From positions 4,533,501 through 4,597,500 of the forward strand of contig JAULJL010000033.1 in the NCBI GenBank assembly GCA_030761205.1: a stretch of 64,000 nucleotides of DNA, in the 5' to 3' direction. Within the stretch, counting starts at the first letter, position 1. Every line of letters starts with the position of its first letter. The notes beneath the pieces are model-generated. The model was not told the origin of the DNA, ran no database searches, and worked only from the letters and a program-made list of their open reading frames with translations. The stretch comes from Fremontodendron californicum (lineage: Eukaryota > Streptophyta > Magnoliopsida > Malvales > Malvaceae). Below are positions 22,891-33,692 of the stretch, in pieces. The translations under genes were made by a program, and so were the position numbers.

Positions 22891-24664
22891 TATAAAGCTT
22901 AGGTTAAGGGTGGTCAAGTTCGGATTTTCAAACTTAGGAAATAGAGCCTTTTTCAAAGGGGTTTCGGCCATGTGTCATTTTCATCCAAGTATTTTCAAAA
23001 TTGTTTTTTAACTAATCACAAAGTATTTTTGATTTTAGAAAATTTAATTTGATGTCTTTTTCTAAGGTAGTCGGCTATTTTTTTAGGTATATGGATTTCC
23101 TTATTTAAAGAAAAAAATACACTTTCATGCATTGCATTTTCTATGTTCATGCATATTATATGATATATGATTTTTGCTATGAATATTCCTATGGTATTGT
23201 TATTATTTTGATTTATATTTTATGGTATTATGTTATTTGTTATATGGTTTTGAATATTTTATGCTATCTTATGCTTTTTATTTAGTCATTTATTTTTGTC
23301 CCATTATTTAGCATATGCTATGTTCATGCAATATTAGTTTTATTTTTATTTTCATGCATATTTCATGATAGCATTATTTTATGATTCATGTCATTTCATG
23401 TCACTTAGATTATATTCCATGTCATCTAGATTATATTATTTAGAATATGCCATGTCATTTAAAATATGCTATGTTATTTAAATTTGCCATGTCATTTAAA
23501 TCATTTTATTTCATTTAGAATATATCATGTTACCTAGGTCATTTCATTTCATATAGAATATATTATGTCACTTAGGATATTTCATTCCATTTAGAATATA
23601 TCATGTTACTTAGATTATTTCATTTCATTTAGAATATGTTATACTACTTAGGTTATTTCATTTCATTTAGAATATATCATGTTACTTAGATTATTTCATT
23701 TCATTTAGAATATATTATATTACTTAGGTTATTTCATTTCATTTAGAATATATCATGTTACTTAGGTTACTTCATTTCATTTAGAATATATTATGTCACT
23801 TAGGTTATCTCATTTCACTTAGAATATACCATGATTCTTAGGATATTTTATTTCATCTAGAATATACTATGCCATTTAAATTATATCATATCATTTAGGT
23901 TGTATTATATTATCTAGACTTTGCTATGTCTTATTTATGTCACACATATTCATATTCATTTTTTAAATGTTTTTAAAAAAGGATAATGATTTTAAATAAA
24001 AATAAAGATATTCCCTTAGTTAAAATAATTCATGACTTCTCTACTGGGTTTCCTGGAGGGGATATCATCAATTATCATTAATAAAGGAATATCCTTCTTT
24101 CAAAAAACAAGAATGATTCGAAAAGTTTTCCAAAGTAATAAAAATTTCTATATTTTGCCACGTTTGACGGGAAATATAGGAAAATTTTGAATTAATAAAT
24201 TTCGGGTCATTTTCAATTAAAAATGAAATTATTTTTCTTTAAATTGGGAATTAATTTAAAATACCAAATTTAAAACTGACTTTTTTACCGAGATTTGAGA
24301 TAACACACGATTAATAAGGTACGGTTTTATACAGGCGTTGTGGGGGTGCTAATCTTTCCCCGCACGTAACCAAGTCCCAAACCCGATTCTTCAATTTTTC
24401 TCTAGTTTATAACGCAGACTTGAAATTGGTTTTAAAAATGTTTTAATTAATTTAAAATGTTTTACAAAACCGGTTTTAATAGGTGGCCGATCACACCTAG
24501 CTGAAAAAGATTGGTGGCGACTCCATGTCTTTTTTTCAAGGTCATTTTCAAAACCTTCATTTTTCAAGAGGAATTAAGTCGAATTTTTCTCAGTTTTTTT
24601 AAATGTCATGCTTAACAAGTAATAAAGTCTTGCGATGAGACTTGTTATTTTTTAGGTTGCGACA
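22891..24664 (+). repeat. 5' LTR of element C, 3' part only
   Basis: Starts at TATAAAGCTTAGG, matching 37233 onward of the 3' LTR, and ends GGTTGCGACA. The first ~3.5 kb was separated by insertion of A at 22890/22891. TATAA (22891-22895) is the likely target duplication of A, but its partner is outside the window. Contains the minisatellite at 23440-23880 and the conserved box at 24331-24371. Confidence 0.85.
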
Positions 24665-24684
24665 GCTTGGCGACTCGGCTGGGA
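24665..24684 (+). other. Primer binding site of element C
   Basis: GCTTGGCGACTCGGCTGGGA directly follows the LTR end. It fits tRNA-Arg priming with one mismatch (G in CTCGGC), equivalent to 17733-17754 of element A. Confidence 0.72.
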
Positions 24685-24984
24685 TATTTAGAGAGTCAGG
24701 CCTAGAATTAGTCGTGTGTTATCAAAGTCTCGGTTTTGTTGGTTTTTAGTTAGGCATTTAATTTTAATTCCCACACTTTAAAAAAAAAATAAGGAGAATT
24801 TTGAAAATAATAAAATGTTTTAAATATGTTCATATTCATTCACATGCATTTTATTATTGTTCACTAGTTATTTAATGTTGTATATTACAATTGCTTATTG
24901 GTTAATGCGTTATACTGTTCTTGATCTTTATTCAATAAATTGTCAGGGTATCTAGGATAGGGGTTGTAGAATTGATGGTGAAAG

Positions 24985-25480
24985 GTTTGTTTCTTCTTCC
25001 TCACACACTAAACGTGCATTTGCATAACATGAGCTCTCTACCCGGGTTCCGTCCTTTTAAGTGGAAGTAAAGTACCTATGCTTCGTGTGGCAATAGCCTC
25101 CACATAAGCTAGTGAAACACTTTCGAAGTATCAGATTACCTACGCTTCGTGTGGCAATAGCCTTCGCATAAGTCGAGGAAATGAACTCTAACGAATTGAA
25201 CCCGCTTTTATCGGGGTATCTTACTAGCCTTCACCGCCAACAGTGAGGAACAATTCGGGGCCTTTAGAACCGATTCACCCTCATATAGTGAACTTAGGTG
25301 AAGCCATGCCGGATTTTTGTTAGATGCACCGAAGCTAGGAACACATGGAGGAATGCTTCCGATCTTTTGCTATTTATTTCTACATTCTCAATAAGCATTG
25401 TAGGTCAGGCAACGATGAACGTACATCGCCTGTAATAAGCTTAATACCCCGCCCCAAAAAGGCACCGTGATGCCTAAATA
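24985..25480 (+). other. Conserved 5' leader of element C
   Basis: Noncoding block strongly conserved with 16985-17460 of element A. It holds two ~64-base direct repeats beginning ACCTATGCTTCGTGTGGCAA (25074) and ACCTACGCTTCGTGTGGCAA (25138), then GAATTGAACCCGCTTTTATC and GTGAAGCCATGCCGGA. It is less AT-rich than its surroundings. I infer a structured RNA signal; no open frame is conserved. Confidence 0.65.
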
Positions 25481-26090
25481 AGTTGATAACATTAGGGGCA
25501 TTCATTAATTTTTTTTACTTTACATTGATTATTCCACTTTTTTAGTGCTTTAATATTTTTTTGTTTATGTAATAATGCTGGAAAATAGTATCTTTGGGCT
25601 GTTTCCTAAATAAATAAATAAAAATTCCTTTAAAGGAATTTGAAAAAAATAAAAGATGATAGAAAAATATTTCCTCTTTGAAAAGTGAAAAATGGAAATA
25701 AAAAAATGAGGGAAAATGATGAAAAAATTGTTTTGTAATGGAGTAGTGAGGTAAAAATAATGAAAATCTCTTTTTAGTTTTAGACTTTTGAGAAAATGAG
25801 AAAATGAAAAAATGAAAAAAATATAAAAAAAAATAGTTGTCAAATTCAAGAAAAATAGAAAGAAGAAGAAATAAAAAAAAATGATTTTAGGATCTTCTTT
25901 TCCTTGATCTTGTCATTCGCATTTTTGCATGACATCTTTGCAGTTGTAAATATGAAAATTCATCCCCTCAAACATCTTTGCATCTTGTACATTTCATGCA
26001 TCAATCATCATCACATTCATGCATATGTGAATAGAGCATGTACATCCATAATTTTATTTTTGATCTCATAATAATGACATTTTCATTTGC
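25481..26090 (+). other. AT-rich noncoding stretch of element C
   Basis: A-rich low-complexity sequence (25560-25890) followed by CATTCATGCAT-type repeats up to the first gag-like segment. No gene seen; the minus-strand open frame at 25565-25849 is low-complexity Phe-rich sequence. Confidence 0.55.
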
Positions 26091-27017
26091 ATGAAAGGGG
26101 TTCGAGATTTGAGGAATGAATCGGATGAACGATTGAGAGCTTTGGAATGCAATCAAGAGGAGTTTGGACATGAAATCCGTGAGGTGAAAGAACAGCTTGT
26201 CAAATTGATGAAAATGGTTAAGGATATGGGTAAAAGTAAGAGAGAATTTTCTCAAGGTTCTTCATTACTTTTGGATCAACCAAAACCATCAGGTTCTAAA
26301 CATACAATCCTTGCTGGATACTACGCTTGTCAATACCACAAAGGTTGCAACCCTGATGAAATTGTGGACAAAATCATAAAAATGATTAAACTAGAGAGCC
26401 TGATACCAAAGACAGAAATCTCGGATCCTGTACCATACCTGTAAACTGCTCTAAGTCCAAACCAGTATCCCCACCCTACTATGGCTCAATTGTCCACTGG
26501 GATGACCAACACGAGATCTCTGGGTCCCACTCCATCACCACCAACTGGCAATTCGTACTATTTCCCTCATCAATCACCTTATCAAGCATCCAGGATAGAA
26601 ACCTCGAACTATGTACAACCTCCAAGGGTCCCGTGTCCAAATCCATACCCTTGCCTTGTTATTCCGCCATCTCCCCATGTAAACACTCCGGTTCGAGCCT
26701 CAGTGCCATCGTCAAGTGTCCCAACTCCTAGGCCCTGTGTGACTAAGAAAAAACCCCAGGACAAGACCCAAAGGCATTTGGATCCCATTCCAATCACCTA
26801 TCAAGAGCTTTTCCCAGTGTCGGTCTGAAATCACTTGGTTGCCTATGTGCTATGGAAACCTTTGTCACCACCATACCCCAAGTGGTATAACCCAAATGCA
26901 AGATGTGATTATCACTGTGGAACTGTTGGGCATAGCATTGAGCACTGCAATGCACTCAAGAACAAAGTACAGTCTCTTATAGATGCCAAGTGGTTGGAAT
27001 CCAACGACACTGATTGA
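26091..27017 (+). pseudogene. First gag-like segment of element C
   Basis: N-terminal coiled coil (LRALECNQEEFGHEIREVKE), a Pro/Ser/Thr-rich middle, then PKWYNPNARCDYHCGTVGHS with a C-x-x-H-x9-H-x3-C type zinc motif ending EHCNALKNKVQSL. The C-terminal half is clearly related to gag of element A (12900-13310). The central capsid domain with QVQPPLTN is missing. Stops at about 26442 and 26826 split it. It looks like a gag shortened by internal deletion, or a second, different gag-derived frame. Confidence 0.7.
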
Positions 27018-28058
27018 TAGAGGACTAGAAAAGGGTAATTAGGATTGGGAGATTTATGGCAATGATGAAAAAGGACTTCGGTCTGATATGATGTAGTAGG
27101 ATTTCGCTTTTTCAGTAGCTGGCTCTTATAGCCTTAGGATGCTAGGAAGAATAAAGTGCTTGTAAAGATAGTTTTAACCACTGCTCGGATTTTGTAAACA
27201 TGGTTTATACCTTGTGAATATTGATATGGGAATGAATTGGTTATGCTTCAAATTTATGAGATGTTGATGATTAAGTTCCTCAGATTCTTATTTCCTCCGT
27301 GATATCTTCCCTTTGCATTTTGCATCCGATCAATTATTTGTCATACCATACATTCATACATGCATCTTGGTGGCATTAGGTGGTATTCATGACAAACATA
27401 GTCAGCATGATTTTTCTATATATGTTCATGCATTAATTTTCTTATTACATGCATCATGTTAGTATCAGGTCGCATTCATGACAAACATAGTCAGCATGAT
27501 TTTTCTATATTTGTTCATGCATTAATTTGATTACTCTTTACATGCATTGATTTGTTTATATAAATCATGTTGACATCTGGTTGCATTCATGGCATACATA
27601 GTCATCATGATATGTTCATGCATTCATCCATCATGTTAGCATCAGGATGCGTTCATGACATACATGGTCAGCATGATTTTCTTCGTATATACTCTGTGTC
27701 AATCATTCATTGTTTACATGCATCATGTTAATATCATATTGCATTCATAGGGTCATTCATTGGAAAATGCATCTGGAACATACATAGTCATTCATTGCAT
27801 ATATCCATGCGTTGATTTGTTTTTTCCTTTGCTTGCCTCATGGTGGCATCATGATTGCATTTATTGTATACATGGTCAGTATGCTTCCACTGTATATGTC
27901 CATACATCACATTGTTTATTTTTCACATGCACCAAATGACATTCATGGCTCATTCATCATGATGCACATTTGGAGGAATAAAACGGAAATTGAGTCTTTG
28001 AAAGAATTTTCATTTCAAATTAGAGGTATAAGAAGTACTGAGTATTTTTTTAATACAG
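27018..28058 (+). repeat. Inter-gag region with ~110-base repeats
   Basis: From about 27340 to 27960 the sequence repeats a unit with CATGTTAGCATCAGGTNGCATTCATGACA..CATAGTCAGCATGATTTTTCT and CATGCATTAATTTG at roughly 110-base spacing, about five degenerate copies. The end, TTTTTTTAATACAG|GCTAGAGCTATGG (28058/28059), looks like a 3' splice site just before the second gag segment. The open frame at 27812-28063 is part of the repeat. Confidence 0.6.
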
Positions 28059-29536
28059 GCTAGAGCTATGGAGAATGAACAAGCTGCCCGAGTTGAAAGA
28101 ATGGAAAGGGCACAGGATGAATTGCGAGAACAGTTGGCAAAATCTCAAGCAGAACAGATCAGACGACTAAATTGATGGAGCTGGTATCCGCTGTAGTCAA
28201 GGGAAAGGGATACACTGAAAACTTGGCCTCCATAGAAGATTTAGAGGCACAAAAGGGTCAGATTGAGGTCATGATGTTGGATGGCCAGACCACAGTTAAT
28301 CCCAGCAACATCCTGAAATTAGATGATCTAGCTAAACAGGAAAAGTTGAAAATGGTTGAACCGAATGGGGCTGAGTTGGTAGATTCCCAAAGGAAATATT
28401 AGCTGTTGGAGGAAAGGATTCGAGCTGTTGAAGGTAGAGATAAAGTAAGTATAGGGGAGCTTCTTTTGATCCCTGATCTGGTCATCCCACCAAAATTCAA
28501 GGTTTCGAAATTCGAAAAGTATGATTAACTTAAAAACCCCAAAACACACTTGTCTGCATATTGTAATAGGATGGTGGGGCACGTGCATGATGAGAAATTG
28601 CTTATCCATGTTTTCCAATACAGCCTGACAGGAGGAACGTCTATTTGGTATTGTCAATTGAAAAAAGGCCAAGTGAATACATGGAGAGACTTAGCCCGGG
28701 CATTCTTGAAACAATACAAGCATATGTTGGAAATGGCTCCAGATCGATTGACACTCCAAAATATGAAAAAAGAGCTCAATGAGAACTACAAAAAATATGC
28801 TCATAGATGGAAAGATGTAGCCTTGCAAGTCCAACCACCTCTTACTAATAGAGAAATGAATGTTTTGTTTGTGGATACCCTCCCACATCCATACTATGAC
28901 AAGTTGATCGGCAATGTCTCCTTAAAATTTGCAGATATATTGTTTGCAATGGTTAGGATTAAGGATAGTATAAAAAAAGGGAAAATTGTGGATACTAATG
29001 TCGGAGTTCCTTTTGAAAAGAAAAATGATGTTGCTAAGGGGCACATTCAAGTCGTAAATGCTGAAGGCAGAAATAAAAGAGGGTTCAATGCAATGCAAGA
29101 CGATCTTTTTGGTGGTTATTTACATCTACGACCCTATGTTGACTATTGGATTCAGCACGGTCATCATCATGCTTCAAAGCCTTTCACATCACCTCAGAAT
29201 TTTGTCATGCCAAACGATCTGGGGTTTAGTTCAGTCTGTTCTCAGAGCAGTAAGAGAAAGAAGGCAAAGGTGTACCATTCAATTCCGATGACCTACACAG
29301 AACTTCTTCCATTTCTTGTCTAAAGCCAAATGGTCTCTGTTGTACTTGCAAAGCCAAGGAAATCTCCTTACCCGAAATGGTATGATCCTAATGCCACATG
29401 CGAGTATCATAGTGGGGTTAAAGGGCATTCCACGAAGAACTGCACTGCATTCAAGGACAAGGTTCAAGCTGTAATTGATGTGAACCCGACAAAGTTCAAA
29501 GAGCTCATGGATGCTTATCAAGGACAAAGGGGCTAA
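28059..29536 (+). pseudogene. Second gag-like segment of element C
   Basis: Closely parallels gag of A: coiled coil (ENEQAARVERMERAQDELRE), VIPPKFKV, capsid domain with WRDLARAFLKQYKHMLEMAP and QVQPPLTNREMNVLFVDTLP, then a basic stretch and the zinc motif CEYHSGVKGHSTKNCTAFKD. Both zinc-site Cys are kept, unlike the first motif in A. Breaks: frameshift near 28170, stops near 28400, 28525 and 29321. The longest clean block is 28550-29323. No protease follows; the element's 3' region starts after 29536. Confidence 0.85.
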
Positions 29537-32330
29537 GGATCATTTGTTCTCAGGGTAGCATGCTAATCAGGGGCAATTCTTAACCTTGTTTTAAGTTTTG
29601 TACTTACTTTCAATTTGTTTGCAATGAATGAACTTTAAATTCCAAGCATCATACATAACATCTTATTTGAGATTTTGAATATTCTTCTTAAGCCTTCTTT
29701 TTATGATTTGATAAAGAAAAAACAAAAAGATTGAAAGTGAAAAGATACTTCTTTGAAAGTGAAATGAGTTTCGAAAGAATGGGTGATCATCATGAGGGAT
29801 GGATTCCTAGGAAATACCTTATCCTACATGCACCTAGATTATAGACCAGTTGAATAAAGACCACTCAAACGCCCCAAAGAATAACCTTTATTGAGGCCAT
29901 GAGTAATGAAAATTTGAAAAATTCTTTCGTAGATTTCTTGAAAGTCAAGCAAACATGACAATCTTCCAAAAGCTCTAGATTAGGTAGTTTGATACGTGTT
30001 AAATTATGCCATGTTGCTGCCAATCATAGCAAAAACTCAAAGATTCAAAACCTCTTGAATCCCTTTGAAAGATTCCAAATGCCAAATCCTTAGGCTTTTT
30101 TCAAGACCTTTGATTTATAAGCGCCTGAACCAAAGAATGAACCGAAATACCTTTTTTTTTTTTTCTTTCCTCATGTGTTGAAAACACTTTGAAGAAATTG
30201 AAACACAAATAAGCTTACTTAGCGAGAAGCTCAAAGATAAAACATGAGATTTTCCTTTGCAACAAGATTCTCACAAATCAAAGGACTTTCACTTGAATGG
30301 CAAATCAAAATGAGGCATCATTTGTGGCTGAAGATGAATCATGCATGAATTTTTAGGGCATGCAGAAAGAAAGAAACAAAAAGAAAGAAGAAAATTGTGA
30401 TATCATGCATATGAGAATTCGAATGATTCCAAATGCAAAGTGAAATTATGATTATCTATTTCCCCTGAGGATTGCTTCTCAAGGAGAATATTCATACTTG
30501 ATATGAGAAATTGCCATCTTTCATATTCCTTTCACAAAGAGAAATTATCCATAGTCACCCCTTTTGAGCTTAAAGAATTCTTTTTTCTTTGAACCCTGAT
30601 TAAGGATCACTCTCCACACTGGGGCAAATACGAGGAAGGATTTTCTCAAAAATCATGGTGAAATAAGTCCCGACTGGGAGACAGAAACAAAGCAAATTGA
30701 GCTCCCAAACAAGTACGGCCTCACTCTGTCAAAATGGAGATACAAAAAAGAAGGGAAAAGAAAAAAGTGAAAAAGATGGCAAATTGAAAGCCAAGAACAA
30801 AGAAGAAAAGAAGAAAACTCAAATAAAGGAAAGAGAAGTCCAGAATGGACAAATGTTTCAAAGGGAATCCTCTTAAGGAAATGATCCTTGATCTGATTAC
30901 CCTCAAACACATATTTTGAGCCTACTTATCCTTTCTTGCTGAACCACGAACCTTGGCCTACGTTACGTGCTTTAAAAGCCCATTTTGATCAAGTGTGGAT
31001 ATTTGATTTAAAAAGTTTTCCTCAGATTTTATCCCATTTCATCAAATTATCATTTCATTATGAAAGAATTTAGAATTCTCAGATGCATGGTGGAACAATA
31101 AAAAATAAAAATAAAAAGAAACAATGAAGCTCTAGGGTGAAAACCCAAAAACGGGCAGTCTAGAGCAAAATAAGAAGAAATTCTAAAGCCACACATTGGT
31201 ATTGCTGAAGCCACCAGTTTCAAGAATACAAGGAGCATCAAGAAACTCCTAGACATACCAAAAGGACAACCTTTTCTTTGGAATTGATTTTGAAAGTTAA
31301 ACTTTTTTCCTTCCAACATTGAACCCATCATGGCTAAGGTTAACACTTATCAAAATGCCATATTTAGAGATTTAATTAAAACTTTTTCCAAAAAAACGTT
31401 TGGTTTTAAGGAATTCATGTTTTGAGAAAACTTACTCATGAGCCGAGACAAAAGGACATTCACCTTCTTCTCTTTGTCAAGATGAAAAGCTTTCCTAGAC
31501 AAATCTGGAACTTAGTGCATCAGCCCATTGACCTTGTTGCATTAAACCGTTCAAATCACTCGAAAAAGTGAGGCTGATTTCCTATCTTGTTTAGAAATGT
31601 CTCTAATAATGATCACCAATTTTTGAAAGACTTCAATTTCACATGTTTTGGAAGAAATAAAATTGACATGACTTAGGATGAACAAACTAAAATTGAGATG
31701 TGGATATGCTCTAAGATAAAGTTCATATTGTGCAGAGACATGAAACTTTGAGTTTATGAAGTTTGATTCTATGTTTGTTTTTAATCAGGAAAATGGAAAG
31801 AAAGAATCTGCTGGGGCAAGGACAAGTTGGGAATATGAAACCATGTGATCTTTGTCAACAAGATGACTTGGAAAATACAGATGTGAGGCCGAGATTATTC
31901 CCTTTAACAAGGGAAAATAGCAAAGAATGAGGAAACCTCGCCAGGACACAAGGAAAAAAGGAGATAATTAACCCTCTTAACATTCTCTCAATGTGAAATG
32001 ATGTCATGCATCTCCATAAGCATTCATACATCATAAAATGAACATTTTGCATCTGCATCCTCATAGGTTGCATTGGCTTTTGCATCCATATAGTTGATTA
32101 TTGCATTCGCCAAGTAATGAAAAGACAACAAGGAAAAAAATATAGATTTCTTATAAAGAGAAATGTCTTCTTTAAATTTGTAAAAAAAAAATAAAAAAAA
32201 AAAGATGTGAGTCGTGAGAACTTCTTGGAGACAAAGAAATCAAGAAAGTGTTGAGAATCCCAAAGTGATGAAAATTTTCAAAAAAATGAAAATGATTTTT
32301 TCAAAATATTGAGACTTTGATGGATGAGAA
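29537..32330 (+). other. 3' noncoding region of element C
   Basis: No gene supported. 30420-31060 is related to 6600-7140 in the 3' region of A, for example CTTGGCCTACGTTACGTGCTTTAAAAGCCC. The join of gag directly to this region shows that protease through integrase were lost, or never present, in this family. Minus-strand open frames here (30653-30912, 31050-31346, 31855-32085) look accidental. Confidence 0.6.
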
Positions 32331-32480
32331 AGTTTTTAAAGTTGTGGAGCCTCTATTGAAAGGAGCTTTAAAGTTTTTAAAGTTGTGGAGCCTCTGCTAA
32401 GATGAGCTTTAAAGTTTTTAAAATTGTGGAGCCTTTGCTAAGAGGAGCTTTAAAGTTTTTAAAGTTGTGGAGCCTCGAAG
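32331..32480 (+). repeat. ~50-base tandem repeats, element C 3' region
   Basis: Three to four copies of AAGTTTTTAAAGTTGTGGAGCCTCT plus GCTAAGAGGAGCTTTA. Confidence 0.8.
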
Positions 32481-32504
32481 AAGGAGTTTTTCAAAAAAAA
32501 AATG

Positions 32505-33215
32505 TTAAGCCCAATGTAAGTTGGCACAGTAAGGGTGTAAGCCCAGTTGAAGTTTGCATCTTAGTTGGTTAAGCCCAATGTAAGCTGGCACAGTAAGGGT
32601 GTAAACCCAGTTGAAGTTGGCATCTTAGTTGGTTAAGCCCAATGTAGCTAGCACAAAAGGTGAATAAGCCCAATAAAGTTGGCATGTTAGATGTGAATAA
32701 GCTCGATGTAGCTGGCATAAAAGGTGATTAAGCCCAGTAAAGCTGGCATGTTAGATGTGATTAAGACCGATGTAGCTGGCATAAAAGGTGATTAAGCCCA
32801 GTAAAGTTGGCATGTTAGATGTGATTAAGCCCGATGTAGCTGGCATAAAAGGTGATTAAGCCCAGTAAAGTTGGCATGTTAGATGTGATTAAGCCCGATG
32901 TAGCTGGCATAAAAGGTGATTAAGCCCAGTAAAGTTGGCATGTTAGATGTGATTAAGCCCGATGTAGCTAGCATAAAAGATGATTAAGCCCAGTAAAGTT
33001 GGCATGTTAGATGTGATTAAGCCCGATGTAGCTGGCACAAAAATGTTTAAGCCCAGTGAAGTTGGCATTTTAAATTTGGTTAAGCCCGATGTAGCTGGCA
33101 CAACAATGTTTAAGCCAAATGAAGTTGCCATGTTAAATTTGGTTAAGCCCGATGTAGCTGGCACAACAATGTTTAAGCCTAGTGAAGTTGGCATTTTAAA
33201 TTTGGTTGACGATTT
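32505..33215 (+). repeat. ~65-base tandem repeats, element C 3' region
   Basis: About eleven copies of a unit with two halves: GATTAAGCCCGATGTAGCTGGCA then GATTAAGCCCAGTAAAGTTGGCATGTTAGATGT. Outer copies are more diverged. Unit sequence and length differ from the arrays of A (5190-5560) and F (63080-64000) at the same position. The in-frame repeats give spurious open frames on both strands (32943-33270). Confidence 0.9.
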
Positions 33216-33372
33216 TAAATTTACCGTAGAGATATTTTGTTTTAAAATCGAACTCGTTCTGCTTCTCTAATGAGTCGAATCCCGAGATTTACCATAGAGA
33301 TATTTTGCTTTAAAATCGAACTCGTTCTGCTTCTCAAATGAGTCAAATATTTTGTTTTAAAATCGAACTCGT

Positions 33373-33512
33373 TTCCTTAAGACGGGTCGAGCCTTGATTA
33401 GTTAGGGAACTCAATTTAAGGATAAAATCTTTTATTTTCTTCTCTTGCAAATCGAACTCGTTCCCTTAAGACAGGTCGAGCCTTGATTAGTCAGGGAACT
33501 CAATTTAAGGAC
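33373..33512 (+). other. Duplicated conserved block before polypurine tract (element C)
   Basis: Two copies (33373-33422 and 33461-33512) of CCTTAAGACGGGTCGAGCCTTGATTAGTNAGGGAACTCAATTTAAGG. Element A has two copies on the minus strand (5021-5069, 5118-5166), and F one (63017-63066). The position just upstream of the polypurine tract is constant. Confidence 0.7.
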
Positions 33513-33679
33513 AAAATCTTCAATTTACAGCTTTTTCAAACACAAAAAAAAAATGAAAAAAGAAAAATGATGAATGATGAATGAAAACCCCTTTCCCTTT
33601 TCTTCACATATGTTTTCACAAATCAGACAAAATTAGTGTTTGTTTATCTTTACCTGATTCCTGATTCTCAGCAATAGCC

Positions 33680-33692
33680 AAAGAGGGACAGC
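33680..33692 (+). other. Polypurine tract of element C
   Basis: AAAGAGGGACAGC directly before the 3' LTR; same tract as in A and F with one change. Confidence 0.78.

Noticed and set aside
32943..33270. Repeat proteins on both strands
   Set aside because: The frames arise from the ~65-base tandem repeat; no start context or domain supports them.
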